Source: Caulobacter sp. Root1455
GTDB lineage: Bacteria > Pseudomonadota > Alphaproteobacteria > Caulobacterales > Caulobacteraceae
Assembly (NCBI RefSeq): GCF_001426905.1
Contig: NZ_LMFQ01000024.1
Location: 596,234-660,233, forward strand
Length of the DNA: 64,000 nt
Direction: 5' to 3'
The position numbers were made by a program, and so were the translations under genes. Below, piece by piece: positions 1-7,965 of this stretch; within the stretch, counting starts at the first letter, position 1; every line of letters begins with the position of its first letter. The notes beneath the pieces are model-generated. The model made no database searches and was not told the origin of the DNA. It saw only the letters and a program-made list of their open reading frames with translations.

Positions 1-1
1 G

Positions 2-1549
2 ACCCCGGTGCGCCTGCGCGACCTGATGACCCACACCGCCGGGTTCGAGGACCGGGCCCTGGGCCAGCTGTTCGAGCGCGACCCGCGCCGCGAGCGTCCG
101 CTGGAGCTGTATCTGCGCCAGGAGCGTCCCAACCGCGTGCGCGAGCCGGGCCTGCTGCCGGCCTATTCCAACTACGGCGTCGGCCTGGCCGGCGCGGCCC
201 TGGCCAATGTGACGGGCCAGCCGTTCGAGAAGGTGGTCGCCGAACAGGTGATCCTGCCCGCCGGCCTGACGCACACCACCTTCCGCGAAAACCGTCCGTG
301 GCAGGACAATCTGCCCGCCCCGATGGCGCCGAACCTGGCGGCCGACCTGTCGGACGGCTTCCGGTGGACCCCGCTGGGCTTCCAGACCGAGGCGCCCGAA
401 TTCATCGGCCACATCGCGCCCGCCGGTTCGGCCTCCAGCACCGCCGGCGACATGGCCCGCTACATGACCCTGCTGCTGAACGGCGGGACCATCGACGGCA
501 AGACGATCTTCTCGTCCAAGACCGGCGCGCTGTTCCGCACCCCGACCTACCGCCCGGCCGACGGCGCCCCCGGCTGGAACGCCGGCTTCCAGGACATCCC
601 CCTGCCCGGCGGCCGCCGCGGCTTCGGCCACGCCGGCGCGACCCTGTGGTTCCACTCCAACATGGTCATGGTTCCCGACCTGGGCCTGGGCATCTTCGTG
701 GCGGTCAACACCGACACCGGCGCCGACCTGCCCAGCAGCCTGCCCTCGACCATCCTCGAGCGCTTCTACGCCCCGCGCCCCGAGATCCCCGCCGCCAGCC
801 GGATCACCCATGACGAGGCGCGGGCCTATGAAGGCCAGTTCCTGACCACCCGCCGCGCCTATGGCGGGCTGGAGGGCTTCATCGACCGCCTGATCGGCGA
901 GGCGACCGTGCGCGCCGCCCCGGACGGCCGCCTGACCCTGACGATCGACCGCAAGTCCAGCCAATGGACGGCGACCGACCAGCCCGACACCTTCGCGCCG
1001 GTCAGCGGCCCGGGCCTGCTGGTCTTCCAGCGCGACGACGGCAAGGTCACGCGGTTCTTCTCGCCGATGGGCGAGGCGGCGTTCGAGCGCGTCGGCTTCC
1101 CGCATCAGCCCGCCCTGCTGACGACCTTCGCCGTGCTGACCGCCCTGGCGGCCATCGCCACCCTGATCGGCGTGGCCACCCGCGATCGCCGCGAGGCGCG
1201 CCAGACCCCGACCCAGGCCCGCGCCAGCCTGCTGCAGACCATCCAGGCCATCCTCTGGCTGATCGCCCTGATCGGCGTCGGGGTGTTCGCCAACGGCGCC
1301 AGCGATCTGGCCAAGGTGTTCTACGGCTGGCCCAGCGGCTGGCTGCTGAGCGCCTCGGCCTGCGCCTTCGTCGCCACCCTGCTGACCATCGCCACCCTGG
1401 CCATGCTGCCCCTGGTGTGGCGCGGCGGCCGCCGGGTCGACAGCTGGGTTTCGCTGCGCAAGCTGGCCTTCACCTGCACGACCCTGATCTTCCTGGGCTT
1501 CGCGCTGCTGCTGGCGGCGTGGGGCTTCCTGGAGTTCTGGAACACCTGA
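2..1549 (+). CDS. Serine hydrolase (class C beta-lactamase/penicillin-binding family) with C-terminal membrane segments, 5'-partial
   Basis: The reading frame is open to the window edge and already reads TPVRLRDLMTHTAGF, the conserved stretch that follows the SxxK serine in this family, so the true start and the nucleophile lie upstream. The GTG at base 8 is an internal valine. A Tyr-Ser-Asn motif (fragment residue about 55) and a His-Ala-Gly motif (about 210) fit the remaining catalytic elements. After about residue 370 come four hydrophobic helices, so the enzyme domain is tethered to the membrane. The substrate cannot be told; peptidase, esterase or beta-lactam hydrolysis all occur in the family. 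A hairpin follows the stop codon. Confidence 0.85.
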   Translation, partial: TPVRLRDLMTHTAGFEDRALGQLFERDPRRERPLELYLRQERPNRVREPGLLPAYSNYGVGLAGAALANVTGQPFEKVVAEQVILPAGLTHTTFRENRPWQDNLPAPMAPNLAADLSDGFRWTPLGFQTEAPEFIGHIAPAGSASSTAGDMARYMTLLLNGGTIDGKTIFSSKTGALFRTPTYRPADGAPGWNAGFQDIPLPGGRRGFGHAGATLWFHSNMVMVPDLGLGIFVAVNTDTGADLPSSLPSTILERFYAPRPEIPAASRITHDEARAYEGQFLTTRRAYGGLEGFIDRLIGEATVRAAPDGRLTLTIDRKSSQWTATDQPDTFAPVSGPGLLVFQRDDGKVTRFFSPMGEAAFERVGFPHQPALLTTFAVLTALAAIATLIGVATRDRREARQTPTQARASLLQTIQAILWLIALIGVGVFANGASDLAKVFYGWPSGWLLSASACAFVATLLTIATLAMLPLVWRGGRRVDSWVSLRKLAFTCTTLIFLGFALLLAAWGFLEFWNT

Positions 1550-1556
1550 CTTTCAC

Positions 1557-1588
1557 CCGCTCATCCCGGCATTCGCCAGGATGAGCGG
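1557..1588 (+). terminator. Hairpin after the serine hydrolase
   Basis: A perfect 10-bp stem (CCGCTCATCC/GGATGAGCGG) starts 8 bases after the stop codon. It has an inner GGC/GCC extension and is followed by AATTTAAG. The stem is strong but the T tract is poor, so factor-independent termination is likely rather than certain. Confidence 0.55.
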
Positions 1589-1618
1589 AATTTAAGTCGG
1601 CACGTCCCATGCACCGCC

Positions 1619-1643
1619 CTCCCCGAGAAAGCCTCGGGGGGAG
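1619..1643 (+). promoter_or_regulatory. Hairpin covering the ribosome binding site of the next gene
   Basis: CCCCGAG pairs with CTCGGGG across a five-base loop, and the downstream arm runs into GGGGGGAG, the apparent Shine-Dalgarno sequence 6 bases before the GTG start. In RNA the ribosome site would be partly buried. Whether this regulates translation is inference. Confidence 0.3.
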
Positions 1644-1649
1644 CCGATC

Positions 1650-2039
1650 GTGTCAAAACTGGACGCCGCCATCTTCGGTCTGGCCGGCCTGCTGGCCTGG
1701 CTGGCGGCCACGCTGTTCTACGCCGCCTACGGAAACGGCCTGCTCGAGCAGGCCTTCTGGTTCTACGCGCTGAACGCCTTCGCGGCGGCGGCGGCCGTGA
1801 CCTTCGTGTTCCAGGCGACGGCGCGGTTGCGGCGCATTCCGCGCGGTCGGCGGCTGTTCCCGGCCTTGGCCTACGGCATGCCGATCCTGGCCGGCGCCGA
1901 CCTGGTGCTGGCCAACTTCCAGAAACTGATGTCCGACGACCCGGCCAGCCAGGGCCGCTACGGCGCCTTCATGCTGGTGCTGCTGTTCGCGGTGGGAGCG
2001 TCAGTCTTCGAGCGTGGCCCGCAGAAAGCGCGACTCTAG
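1650..2039 (+). CDS. Small integral membrane protein, DUF5367-like
   Basis: A 129-residue protein with a GTG start preceded by GGGGGGAG. It shows about four hydrophobic segments separated by a short basic loop (RLRRIPRGRR) and then a glycine/proline/aspartate turn (YGMPILAGAD). The size and this layout resemble the DUF5367 group, but the assignment is from memory of the family pattern. No enzymatic motif is visible. Its last 39 bases overlap the end of the convergent RusA-like gene, which is unusual spacing. Confidence 0.7.
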   Translation: MSKLDAAIFGLAGLLAWLAATLFYAAYGNGLLEQAFWFYALNAFAAAAAVTFVFQATARLRRIPRGRRLFPALAYGMPILAGADLVLANFQKLMSDDPASQGRYGAFMLVLLFAVGASVFERGPQKARL

Positions 2040-2399
2040 CTTCCGCACCACGATGACGATCCGCTCGCGCTCGGCCGGGCGGCGCTCGACCAGCAGCCGG
2101 GCGACCTGGGCGTCGTCGTGGAAGGCGTAGCCCTTGATCGCGTCCAGCAGGGCCTTGGCCAGGTTGTCCAGGTCCATCCACGGCGGCTCGCCGACGAACT
2201 CCATGCCGATCTCGACCGAGAACTCGCCCCAGGCCGGCCGCGAACCGCGCCAGACCTTGCGGAAGAACTCGTAGATCAGCGGCTTGTAGTACTTGGCCTG
2301 GGTGGTCAGGCCGTCGACCACCAGGGTCAGTTCGCCGCCGTCCTCGCGGGCCCTGACCTTGCCGTGATGCGTCCAGCCGTCGTCCATTCCCCCCGGCAT
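2001..2399 (-). CDS. RusA family Holliday junction resolvase-like protein
   Basis: A 132-residue protein. The core DLDNLAKALLDAIKG followed by HDDAQ matches the RusA pattern of acidic residues (DxDN, Lys, Asp, then DD) that bind metal in these junction endonucleases. The start is chosen at the ATG sharing an A with the stop of the YbjQ gene (TGATG), which suggests coupled translation; a second ATG 12 bases later is possible. RusA genes are usually phage-borne, but no other phage gene is nearby, so this is a domesticated or chromosomal copy. Function in repair or recombination is inferred from the family only. Confidence 0.8.
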   Translation of the reverse strand: MPGGMDDGWTHHGKVRAREDGGELTLVVDGLTTQAKYYKPLIYEFFRKVWRGSRPAWGEFSVEIGMEFVGEPPWMDLDNLAKALLDAIKGYAFHDDAQVARLLVERRPAERERIVIVVRKLESRFLRATLED

Positions 2400-2722
2400 C
2401 AAGCTTGGGGCTCGACCTTCACGGCGGTGCCATAGGCCAGGACCTCGGTGATGCCTTCCATGATCTCGTTGGCGTCGTAGCGCATGGCGATGACGGCGTT
2501 GGCGCCCAGCTCGGCCGCGTGGGCCACCAGCAGGTCGTAGGCTTCCTTGCGGGCCGCCTCGGCCAGGTCGACATAGATCGACAGCTTGCCGCCGAAGATC
2601 GACTGGATCGAGCCGCCCAGATTGCCGATCACGCTGCGCGAGCGGACGGTGACGCCTCGCACCAGGCCCAGATGGGCGACGACACGGTAGCCGGGCAGGT
2701 CGTTGGTGGTGGCGACGAGCAT
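2399..2722 (-). CDS. YbjQ/UPF0145 family protein (putative heavy-metal-binding)
   Basis: A 107-residue protein opening with TNDLPGYRV and containing GLVRGVTVRSRS, ARKEAYDLL, GANAVIAMRYD and a terminal AYGTAVKVE, the full pattern of the UPF0145 (YbjQ) family. Members form pentameric beta-rich rings; the older label 'heavy-metal-binding' is weakly supported. It is the first gene of a two-gene unit with the RusA-like gene, whose ATG overlaps its stop codon. The joint role is unknown. Confidence 0.88.
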   Translation of the reverse strand: MLVATTNDLPGYRVVAHLGLVRGVTVRSRSVIGNLGGSIQSIFGGKLSIYVDLAEAARKEAYDLLVAHAAELGANAVIAMRYDANEIMEGITEVLAYGTAVKVEPQA

Positions 2723-2788
2723 GGGAGTCTCCCAAAGAGCGGAGGTGCGTCCCGCCCCTATATCGGACCGCTCGCCGCCCCGCCATGA

Positions 2789-2856
2789 CTAGAGCATTTT
2801 CGAGCGAAGTGGACATCGGTTCGCGTGAAGAAAATGCGTCGAAACAAATACCTAGA
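2789..2856. repeat. Dispersed intergenic palindromic repeat of alphaproteobacteria
   Basis: The element has arms GCATTTTC and GAAAATGC around a core with TTCGAGCGAA and GGTTCGCGTGAA, flanked on both sides by CTAGAG. This layout matches an AT-richer repeat recalled as common in Rhizobiales and relatives. Its right edge supplies the TAG stop codon of the acyltransferase gene. It stands out from its GC-rich surroundings. Confidence 0.7.
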
Positions 2857-4045
2857 GCCGCAGATGGATCCCGCGCCGGTGCAACGGGGCGATCACCAGC
2901 GTGATCAGGGTCAGGATCGCCAGGGCGCAGAGGAACGAGGCCAGGTAGGGATCCGCGGTCAGCCGCTGGGCCGTCTCGAAGCCGAAGCCCTGGGGCGTCA
3001 GGTCCGGAAGGCCCGCGCGATGCTTCAGTGTCAGGCCGCCGCAGGCGCCCAGCACCTGCGAGACCACGAAGGCCAGGATGGCGTTGCCGCCCAGCACCTT
3101 CAGCGGCGCCGCGATGATCCGGGCCGCCCGGACCTTCAGGACGGCCTGGAGGACGACCAGGGCGACCAAGGAGGCGCCGCTGCTGAACAGGGCGAAGCTG
3201 GACGTCCAGATCCGCTTGTTGACCGGTACGACCGGATCCAGCGCCAGGCCGGCGACCACCAGGGCCGCGCCCAGAACCAACAGCGGGACGAGACTGGCCG
3301 CCCCCTCCGCGCCCCGCTCCGAGCGCCGGGTCAGCATCGTGGCGGCGATCGCGCCGAGCAGCACGTTGACGGTCGCCGGCAGGGTCGAGAGCAGGCCCTC
3401 CGGGTCGTAGGTCACGCCCACGCCCTCGGTCAGGCCGTAGGGCCACAGGTGCGGGATCGTGAACACGGCCCGGTCGACGAAGGCCGGCAGCGAGCCGTGC
3501 GAGTCCAGCCGCCCGACGCCGAAGGCGGGAACCGGCGTGAACGCCAGCAGCGCCCAATAGCCGACCAGCAGCGCCACGGCGGCCAGGGCGGTGAAGCCGA
3601 TATCGATCTGCGGCGTTCCGTCGGCGGCCGGCTTGGCGGGCAGCAGACAGACCGCGCTGGCCAGGGCGTAGCACAGGCCGATCCGCTGCAGGACGCCGGG
3701 TATGCGCAGGTGGGCCAGGTCGAAGGTCGGCAGGGCGTTGAGCACCAGGCCCAGCAGGATCAGCAGGCCGGTCCGGCGGGCCACCTTGACCCACAACGCG
3801 GCCGAGGCTCGATCCCCCGCCCGCAGGCGCGGCGCCGAGAGGCCGATCGCCATGCCGACGCAGAACAGGAAGGTGGGAAACACCAGGTCGGCCGGGGTCC
3901 AGCCATTCCAGGCCGCGTGCTTGAGCGGCCCATAGCTTTGGTCCCACGATCCGGGACTGGTCACGAGGATCATGCCGGCGACGGCCAGTCCTCTCAAGAC
4001 GTCGAGCGCCAAGATCCGTCCATCGCCAGCCTTCGCCGAGCCCAT
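2852..4045 (-). CDS. Heparan-alpha-glucosaminide N-acetyltransferase-like membrane protein (NagX/DUF5009 type)
   Basis: A 397-residue polytopic protein. The N-terminal motif LALDVLRGLAVAGMILV, followed by a short charged loop and FPTFLFCVGMAIGLS, is typical of the HGSNAT/DUF1624/NagX acyltransferases that move an acetyl group across the inner membrane onto amino sugars. About ten hydrophobic helices follow. The start is the ATG preceded by GGGGAGGA; the frame is open further upstream but has no ribosome site. A promoter with a LacI-type palindrome lies just upstream, so sugar-responsive repression is likely. N-acetylglucosamine metabolism is the probable context, by family analogy. The stop codon lies in a repeat element. 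Confidence 0.82.
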   Translation of the reverse strand: MGSAKAGDGRILALDVLRGLAVAGMILVTSPGSWDQSYGPLKHAAWNGWTPADLVFPTFLFCVGMAIGLSAPRLRAGDRASAALWVKVARRTGLLILLGLVLNALPTFDLAHLRIPGVLQRIGLCYALASAVCLLPAKPAADGTPQIDIGFTALAAVALLVGYWALLAFTPVPAFGVGRLDSHGSLPAFVDRAVFTIPHLWPYGLTEGVGVTYDPEGLLSTLPATVNVLLGAIAATMLTRRSERGAEGAASLVPLLVLGAALVVAGLALDPVVPVNKRIWTSSFALFSSGASLVALVVLQAVLKVRAARIIAAPLKVLGGNAILAFVVSQVLGACGGLTLKHRAGLPDLTPQGFGFETAQRLTADPYLASFLCALAILTLITLVIAPLHRRGIHLRL

Positions 4046-4070
4046 GGTCGTCCTCCCCTGTGTCTCGGGA

Positions 4071-4099
4071 GATATGAGCATGAAAGACAGCGCTGTCAA
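4071..4099 (-). promoter_or_regulatory. Sigma-70 type promoter overlapped by a LacI-family operator
   Basis: On the minus strand a perfect -35 hexamer TTGACA is followed after 17 bases by CATATC as a weak -10. The -35 box is embedded in the 12-bp palindrome GACAGCGCTGTC (4086-4097), which has the central CG of LacI-family operators and resembles NagR-type boxes recalled from other proteobacteria. Binding there would block the polymerase. It lies 26-54 bases upstream of the acyltransferase start. No LacI gene is in the window. Confidence 0.65.
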
Positions 4100-4244
4100 T
4101 CAAAAATGGATTTGTCCGTTACATATCATGCGCCGACTAGGCTCATCAGATCATCCGCGCGGCGCCGTCAAATCCTGCGAAAACGACCAGATCTCAAGAT
4201 CTTGACGCTCTCTCGTCCGGGTCAGGAAGACCGCCCTTCCCGCC

Positions 4245-4799
4245 TCAGATTCCCGCCATCGCGGCCAGCTTCATCACCGTGTTCCAGTTGCGGGCGGTGC
4301 CGACCGGGGCCTTCTTGGTCTTCTTCCAGTCGCGATCCAGCATCGACTCGCCGATGCCGTCGATGAAGTCGACATAGAGCTCCTTGCCGCCGCCCTCGAC
4401 CCGCTCGCGGCCGGTGATCGCCGCGCGCAGCACTTCGACGTCGGCCGCCGGGATCGGATGCTTGAGGAAGTTGACGACCAGGTGGCTTGGCCGGGCCTCG
4501 ACCAGGTCCGGAAACGGATTGGCGGCGATGATCGCCTTCAGCTCCGCGGGCGAGCGGACCATGAAGTCGGTGCGCAGGCCCATGCGCTTCTCCAGACCGT
4601 CCTCCAGGCGTCTTTCGATGTCGGCGTCCGCATCGCTTTTGTGGGGGCCGCCCTTCCCCCATAGCACCAGGTTGCCGCTGGCCAGCAGGGTCTTGGCGTC
4701 GTCGAAGCCCAGGTCCTTGGCCAGGCCCAGCAGGTCGTCCTTCAGCACCTTGCGGCCGCCGACATTGACGGCCCGCAGCAGGGCGATGTGGGGGCTCAT
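4245..4799 (-). CDS. DUF1697 domain-containing protein
   Basis: A 184-residue protein opening with HIALLRAVNVGGRKVLKDDL and then LASGNLVL, the signature of DUF1697, a small family of unknown biochemical function. The start is the ATG after ACGGAGTTCGCCG; the frame extends 19 codons upstream without a family-like sequence. It stands alone, divergent from fumC. Nothing in the sequence suggests its substrate. Confidence 0.88.
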   Translation of the reverse strand: MSPHIALLRAVNVGGRKVLKDDLLGLAKDLGFDDAKTLLASGNLVLWGKGGPHKSDADADIERRLEDGLEKRMGLRTDFMVRSPAELKAIIAANPFPDLVEARPSHLVVNFLKHPIPAADVEVLRAAITGRERVEGGGKELYVDFIDGIGESMLDRDWKKTKKAPVGTARNWNTVMKLAAMAGI

Positions 4800-4927
4800 C
4801 GGCGAACTCCGTTCCTCGAACGTTCTTGTCGTAGCGTCGCCGGTGCGGCTTCGCAAGTCGGGAGCGTTGCCCTCCGCCCGCCTTGGGTCTAGACCCCCGC
4901 TCGACAGATTTCCGGGAGACCCGCCGC

Positions 4928-6319
4928 ATGACCGCCACGCGCAACGAGACCGACACCTTTGGCCCGATCGCCGTCGAGAACGACAAGTACTGGGGCGCTC
5001 AGGCCCAGCGTTCGCTCGGCAACTTCAAGATCGGCTGGGAGAAGCAGCCGCTTCCCGTCGTCCGCGCCCTGGGCATCGTCAAGCGCGCCGCCGCCGAGGC
5101 CAATCTGGCCCTGGGCAAGCTGGACCCGAAGATCGCCGAGACCATCGTGGCGGCCGCCAACGAGGTCATCGACGGCAAGCTGAACGCGCACTTCCCGCTG
5201 GTGGTCTGGCAGACCGGCTCGGGCACCCAGTCGAACATGAACGCCAACGAGGTGATCTCGAACCGCGCGATCCAGATGCTGGGCGGCGAGATGGGCAGCA
5301 AGAAGCCCGTCCACCCCAACGACCACGTCAATATGAGCCAGTCGTCGAACGACACCTATCCGACGGCCATGCACGTGGCCTGCGCCGAGCAGATCGTCCA
5401 CGACCTGCTGCCGGCCCTCAAGCACCTGCACGCGGCGCTGAAGGCCAAGTCCGACGCCTGGGCCAAGATCATCAAGATCGGCCGCACCCACACCCAGGAC
5501 GCCACGCCCCTGACCCTGGGCCAGGAGTTCGGCGGCTACGCCCAGCAGGTGGCCAACGGCATCGAGCGCATCGAGAGCACCCTGCCCAAGCTGATGGAGC
5601 TGGCCCAGGGCGGCACCGCCGTCGGCACCGGCCTGAACGCACCCGTAGGCTTCGCCGAGAAGGTGGCCGCCCAGATCGCCGCCATCACCGGCCTGCCCTT
5701 CACCACCGCCCCGAACAAGTTCGAGGCCCTGGCCGCCCACGACGCGATGGTCTTCAGCCACGGCGCGATCAACACGGTCGCCGCCAGCCTGTTCAAGATC
5801 GCCAACGACATCCGCTTCCTGGGCAGCGGCCCGCGCGCGGGCCTGGGCGAACTGAGCCTGCCGGAAAACGAGCCCGGCTCGTCGATCATGCCCGGCAAGG
5901 TCAACCCGACCCAGTGCGAGGCCCTCACCCAGGTCTGCGTCCAGGTGTTCGGCAACCACGCCGCCGTCACCTTCGCCGGCAGCCAGGGCCACTTCGAGCT
6001 GAACGTCTTCAATCCGGTGATGGCCTACAACTTCCTGCAGTCGGTGCGTCTGATGTCGGACGCCGCGATCAGCTTCACCGACAACTGCGTCGTGGGCATC
6101 GAGCCGCGCGTCGACAACATCAAGAAGGGCGTCGAGAACTCGCTGATGCTGGTCACGGCCCTGAACGGCAAGCTGGGCTACGACATCTGCGCCAAGATCG
6201 CCAAGACCGCGCACAAGAACGGCACCACCCTGCGCGAGGAAGCCGTCGGCGGCGGCTACCTGACCAATGAAGAGTTCGACCAGTACGTCCGCCCCGAGAA
6301 CATGATCTCGCCGGGCTGA
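4928..6319 (+). CDS. fumC: Class II fumarate hydratase
   Basis: A 463-residue cytosolic enzyme that interconverts fumarate and malate in the citric acid cycle. The fumarase/aspartase signature [11 protein letters not shown] is at about residues 317-327, with [14 protein letters not shown] near residue 100 and [12 protein letters not shown] further on. The length is normal for the iron-independent class II enzyme. The ATG is chosen because GGGAG lies 10 bases upstream and [14 protein letters not shown] matches the usual N-terminus. An acetyltransferase gene follows after two bases and is probably cotranscribed. Confidence 0.97.
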   Translation: MTATRNETDTFGPIAVENDKYWGAQAQRSLGNFKIGWEKQPLPVVRALGIVKRAAAEANLALGKLDPKIAETIVAAANEVIDGKLNAHFPLVVWQTGSGTQSNMNANEVISNRAIQMLGGEMGSKKPVHPNDHVNMSQSSNDTYPTAMHVACAEQIVHDLLPALKHLHAALKAKSDAWAKIIKIGRTHTQDATPLTLGQEFGGYAQQVANGIERIESTLPKLMELAQGGTAVGTGLNAPVGFAEKVAAQIAAITGLPFTTAPNKFEALAAHDAMVFSHGAINTVAASLFKIANDIRFLGSGPRAGLGELSLPENEPGSSIMPGKVNPTQCEALTQVCVQVFGNHAAVTFAGSQGHFELNVFNPVMAYNFLQSVRLMSDAAISFTDNCVVGIEPRVDNIKKGVENSLMLVTALNGKLGYDICAKIAKTAHKNGTTLREEAVGGGYLTNEEFDQYVRPENMISPG

Positions 6320-6321
6320 CT

Positions 6322-6768
6322 TTGATCCAGCTGATCCGGATCATCGACGACCTGCCGGACGGCTTCGACGCCCTCCTCGCCGACGCGGCGAGCGAGGGCG
6401 TCGGCAACATGGCGCGGCTGGCCGAGGGCTGGACCGGCGGCGGCCAGCGCTTCGACGGCGACGGCGAGGCCCTGCTGGGCGCGCTGCTGGCCGGTGAGCT
6501 GGCGGGGATCGGCGGCCTGTCGGTCGAACCCGCCGCCGACGAGCCGGCCCGTCGCGTGCGCCGCTTCTACGTCCGCCCGACCTTCCGCCGCCAGGGCGTG
6601 GCGCGGACCCTGGCCGCGGCCCTCGTGCAGGAAGCCCTCGACCAGGTCGATCTCCTGACCTGCAACGCCGCCGCCTCCCCCGCCGCCGCGCCGTTCTGGG
6701 AAGCGCAGGGGTTTTCGCCGGACGATACGGGACCTTGGACGCACGTGTTGCGGCGGAGCGCGAGCTAG
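6322..6768 (+). CDS. GNAT family N-acetyltransferase
   Basis: A 148-residue protein with a TTG start two bases after the fumC stop. The motif RRFYVRPTFRRQGVARTLAAAL is the acetyl-CoA binding segment of GNAT enzymes, and APFWEAQGF near the C-terminus is the usual beta6-beta7 region. The N-terminal sequence before the first internal ATG aligns with related acetyltransferases, which supports the TTG start. The substrate is unknown, and cotranscription with fumC may only reflect compact gene order. Confidence 0.85.
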   Translation: MIQLIRIIDDLPDGFDALLADAASEGVGNMARLAEGWTGGGQRFDGDGEALLGALLAGELAGIGGLSVEPAADEPARRVRRFYVRPTFRRQGVARTLAAALVQEALDQVDLLTCNAAASPAAAPFWEAQGFSPDDTGPWTHVLRRSAS

Positions 6769-6822
6769 AAACGCCAGTTTCCGCGCCTGTCAGGCGGTCG
6801 AGGGTCGTGTTAGCCTTCGCCC

Positions 6823-7065
6823 ATGGGCAAGGTCGAACTCGACATCGGCATCGATCCGGAACTGCTGGCGCAGGCCAAGCAGCTGGGGATTTCAGTCGCC
6901 GGCATGAGCGAGATCCAGCTGAGGCTGCACCTCCAGAAGATCGATCCCGCCGGCGCCGAGGAACGCGCTCGGCGCTGGGCGGAGGAGAACGCCGAGGTGA
7001 TCGGCGAACTCAATCAGTTCGTCGAAGAACACGGCGCGTTCGGCGCGGAGTGGCGCCGCTGGTGA
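6823..7065 (+). CDS. ccdA: Type II antitoxin, CcdA family
   Basis: An 80-residue protein. The N-terminal half looks like a short ribbon-helix-helix (VELDIGIDPELLAQAKQLGI). The C-terminal half, RRWAEENAEVIGELNQFVEEHG ending in EWRRW, is the CcdA tail that wraps and neutralises CcdB. It overlaps the following toxin gene by four bases (GTGA), the normal arrangement for such a pair. Autoregulation by the complex is known for the family. The locus is chromosomal, between fumC and yccF, rather than on an obvious mobile element. Confidence 0.88.
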   Translation: MGKVELDIGIDPELLAQAKQLGISVAGMSEIQLRLHLQKIDPAGAEERARRWAEENAEVIGELNQFVEEHGAFGAEWRRW

Positions 7066-7376
7066 CCCGCCAGTACGACGTCTTCCAAAATCCTGGCGCG
7101 CCCACGCGCGCCAAGGTCCCCTATCTCGTCGTCTTGCAGTCCCACCTGTTCGAAGCCCTGCCAACGGTGGTCATCGCGCCACTCATGCGTCTTGAACAGT
7201 CGGCGCACGACAGCAAGGTCTTGGTGGAAGTCGAGTTCGCGGGCGAAAACCTCGTCGTCAACGCGGCGTTCCTCAGCAACATCGAGCACCGCGAACTAGG
7301 TCGATCGCGAGGTTCACTCGCCGCCTACGAAGACGACATCCGCCGCGCCGTCGACCGCCTGTTCACCGGGTTCTGA
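7062..7376 (+). CDS. ccdB: Type II toxin, CcdB family DNA gyrase inhibitor
   Basis: A 104-residue protein starting at the GTG overlapping the antitoxin stop. It reads TRQYDVFQNPG, then PYLVVLQSHLFEALPTVVIAPLM, the beta-strand core of CcdB proteins that trap gyrase on DNA. The C-terminal FTGF matches the usual final residues; E. coli CcdB ends WGI and tolerates little change there, so gyrase poisoning is probable but not proven. The reading frame is intact. It ends three bases before the convergent yccF-like gene, leaving no room for a terminator. Confidence 0.88.
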   Translation: MTRQYDVFQNPGAPTRAKVPYLVVLQSHLFEALPTVVIAPLMRLEQSAHDSKVLVEVEFAGENLVVNAAFLSNIEHRELGRSRGSLAAYEDDIRRAVDRLFTGF

Positions 7377-7379
7377 CGC

Positions 7380-7781
7380 CTAGCGCCGGTCCACCACCGT
7401 CCGCCCGATCGGGGCGATGGCCGCGATGGCCAGCTGCAGGTCCTTGATCGCGAACGGGATGCCGATGATCGTCACGGCCTCGGCGGCGGCGGCGATCAGG
7501 TGCGACAGCGCGATGTACCAGCCGCCCAGCAGGAACCAGATCACGTTGAGCACGCAGCCCAGGCCGCCGGTGCCCAGGTCCTCGCGCCCGGTGACCAGCT
7601 CGCGCGGCACGAGCTCCTTGCCGAAGGGCCAGAAGGCGAAGCCGGCGATGCGCCAGGCCGCGCCCGTATAGGGCAGGCCCACGATCGTGATGGCCAGCAG
7701 CGCGCCGCCCAGCAGCCACAGGCAGCCCGAGATGAAGCCGCCGCAGATGAACCACAGGATGTTGAGCAACAGGCGGATCAT
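7380..7781 (-). CDS. YccF domain-containing inner membrane protein
   Basis: A 133-residue protein with two tandem copies of a short hydrophobic unit. The first is LLLNILWFICGG followed by GLPYTGAAWRIAGFAFWPFGKELV; the second is CVLNVIWFLLGGWYIAL followed by IIGIPFAIKDLQL. This duplicated pattern defines the YccF (DUF307) family. About four membrane helices are expected. Function is unknown in the family. It is divergent from the FkbM methyltransferase gene. Confidence 0.9.
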   Translation of the reverse strand: MIRLLLNILWFICGGFISGCLWLLGGALLAITIVGLPYTGAAWRIAGFAFWPFGKELVPRELVTGREDLGTGGLGCVLNVIWFLLGGWYIALSHLIAAAAEAVTIIGIPFAIKDLQLAIAAIAPIGRTVVDRR

Positions 7782-7965
7782 GACGGTCTCCGGCGAAAGC
7801 GTGGTCCCAGGGCGCGGCCTAGGCGTGCGACGAATCGGGATCGATGTCGAGCTTCACCTTTCTCGCCCGGCGGACGTGACCTTGCCACAAGCTATCGCTA
7901 TGTGTCGGTCGAGAAACGAAGCCGCCGCGCTTGATTCCAAGGCGCCGCGCCGCCACGAGGGCTCC

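Noticed and set aside
2001-2399. Prophage remnant
   Set aside because: The RusA-like gene is the only phage-type gene; neighbours on both sides are ordinary chromosomal genes and no attachment repeats are seen.
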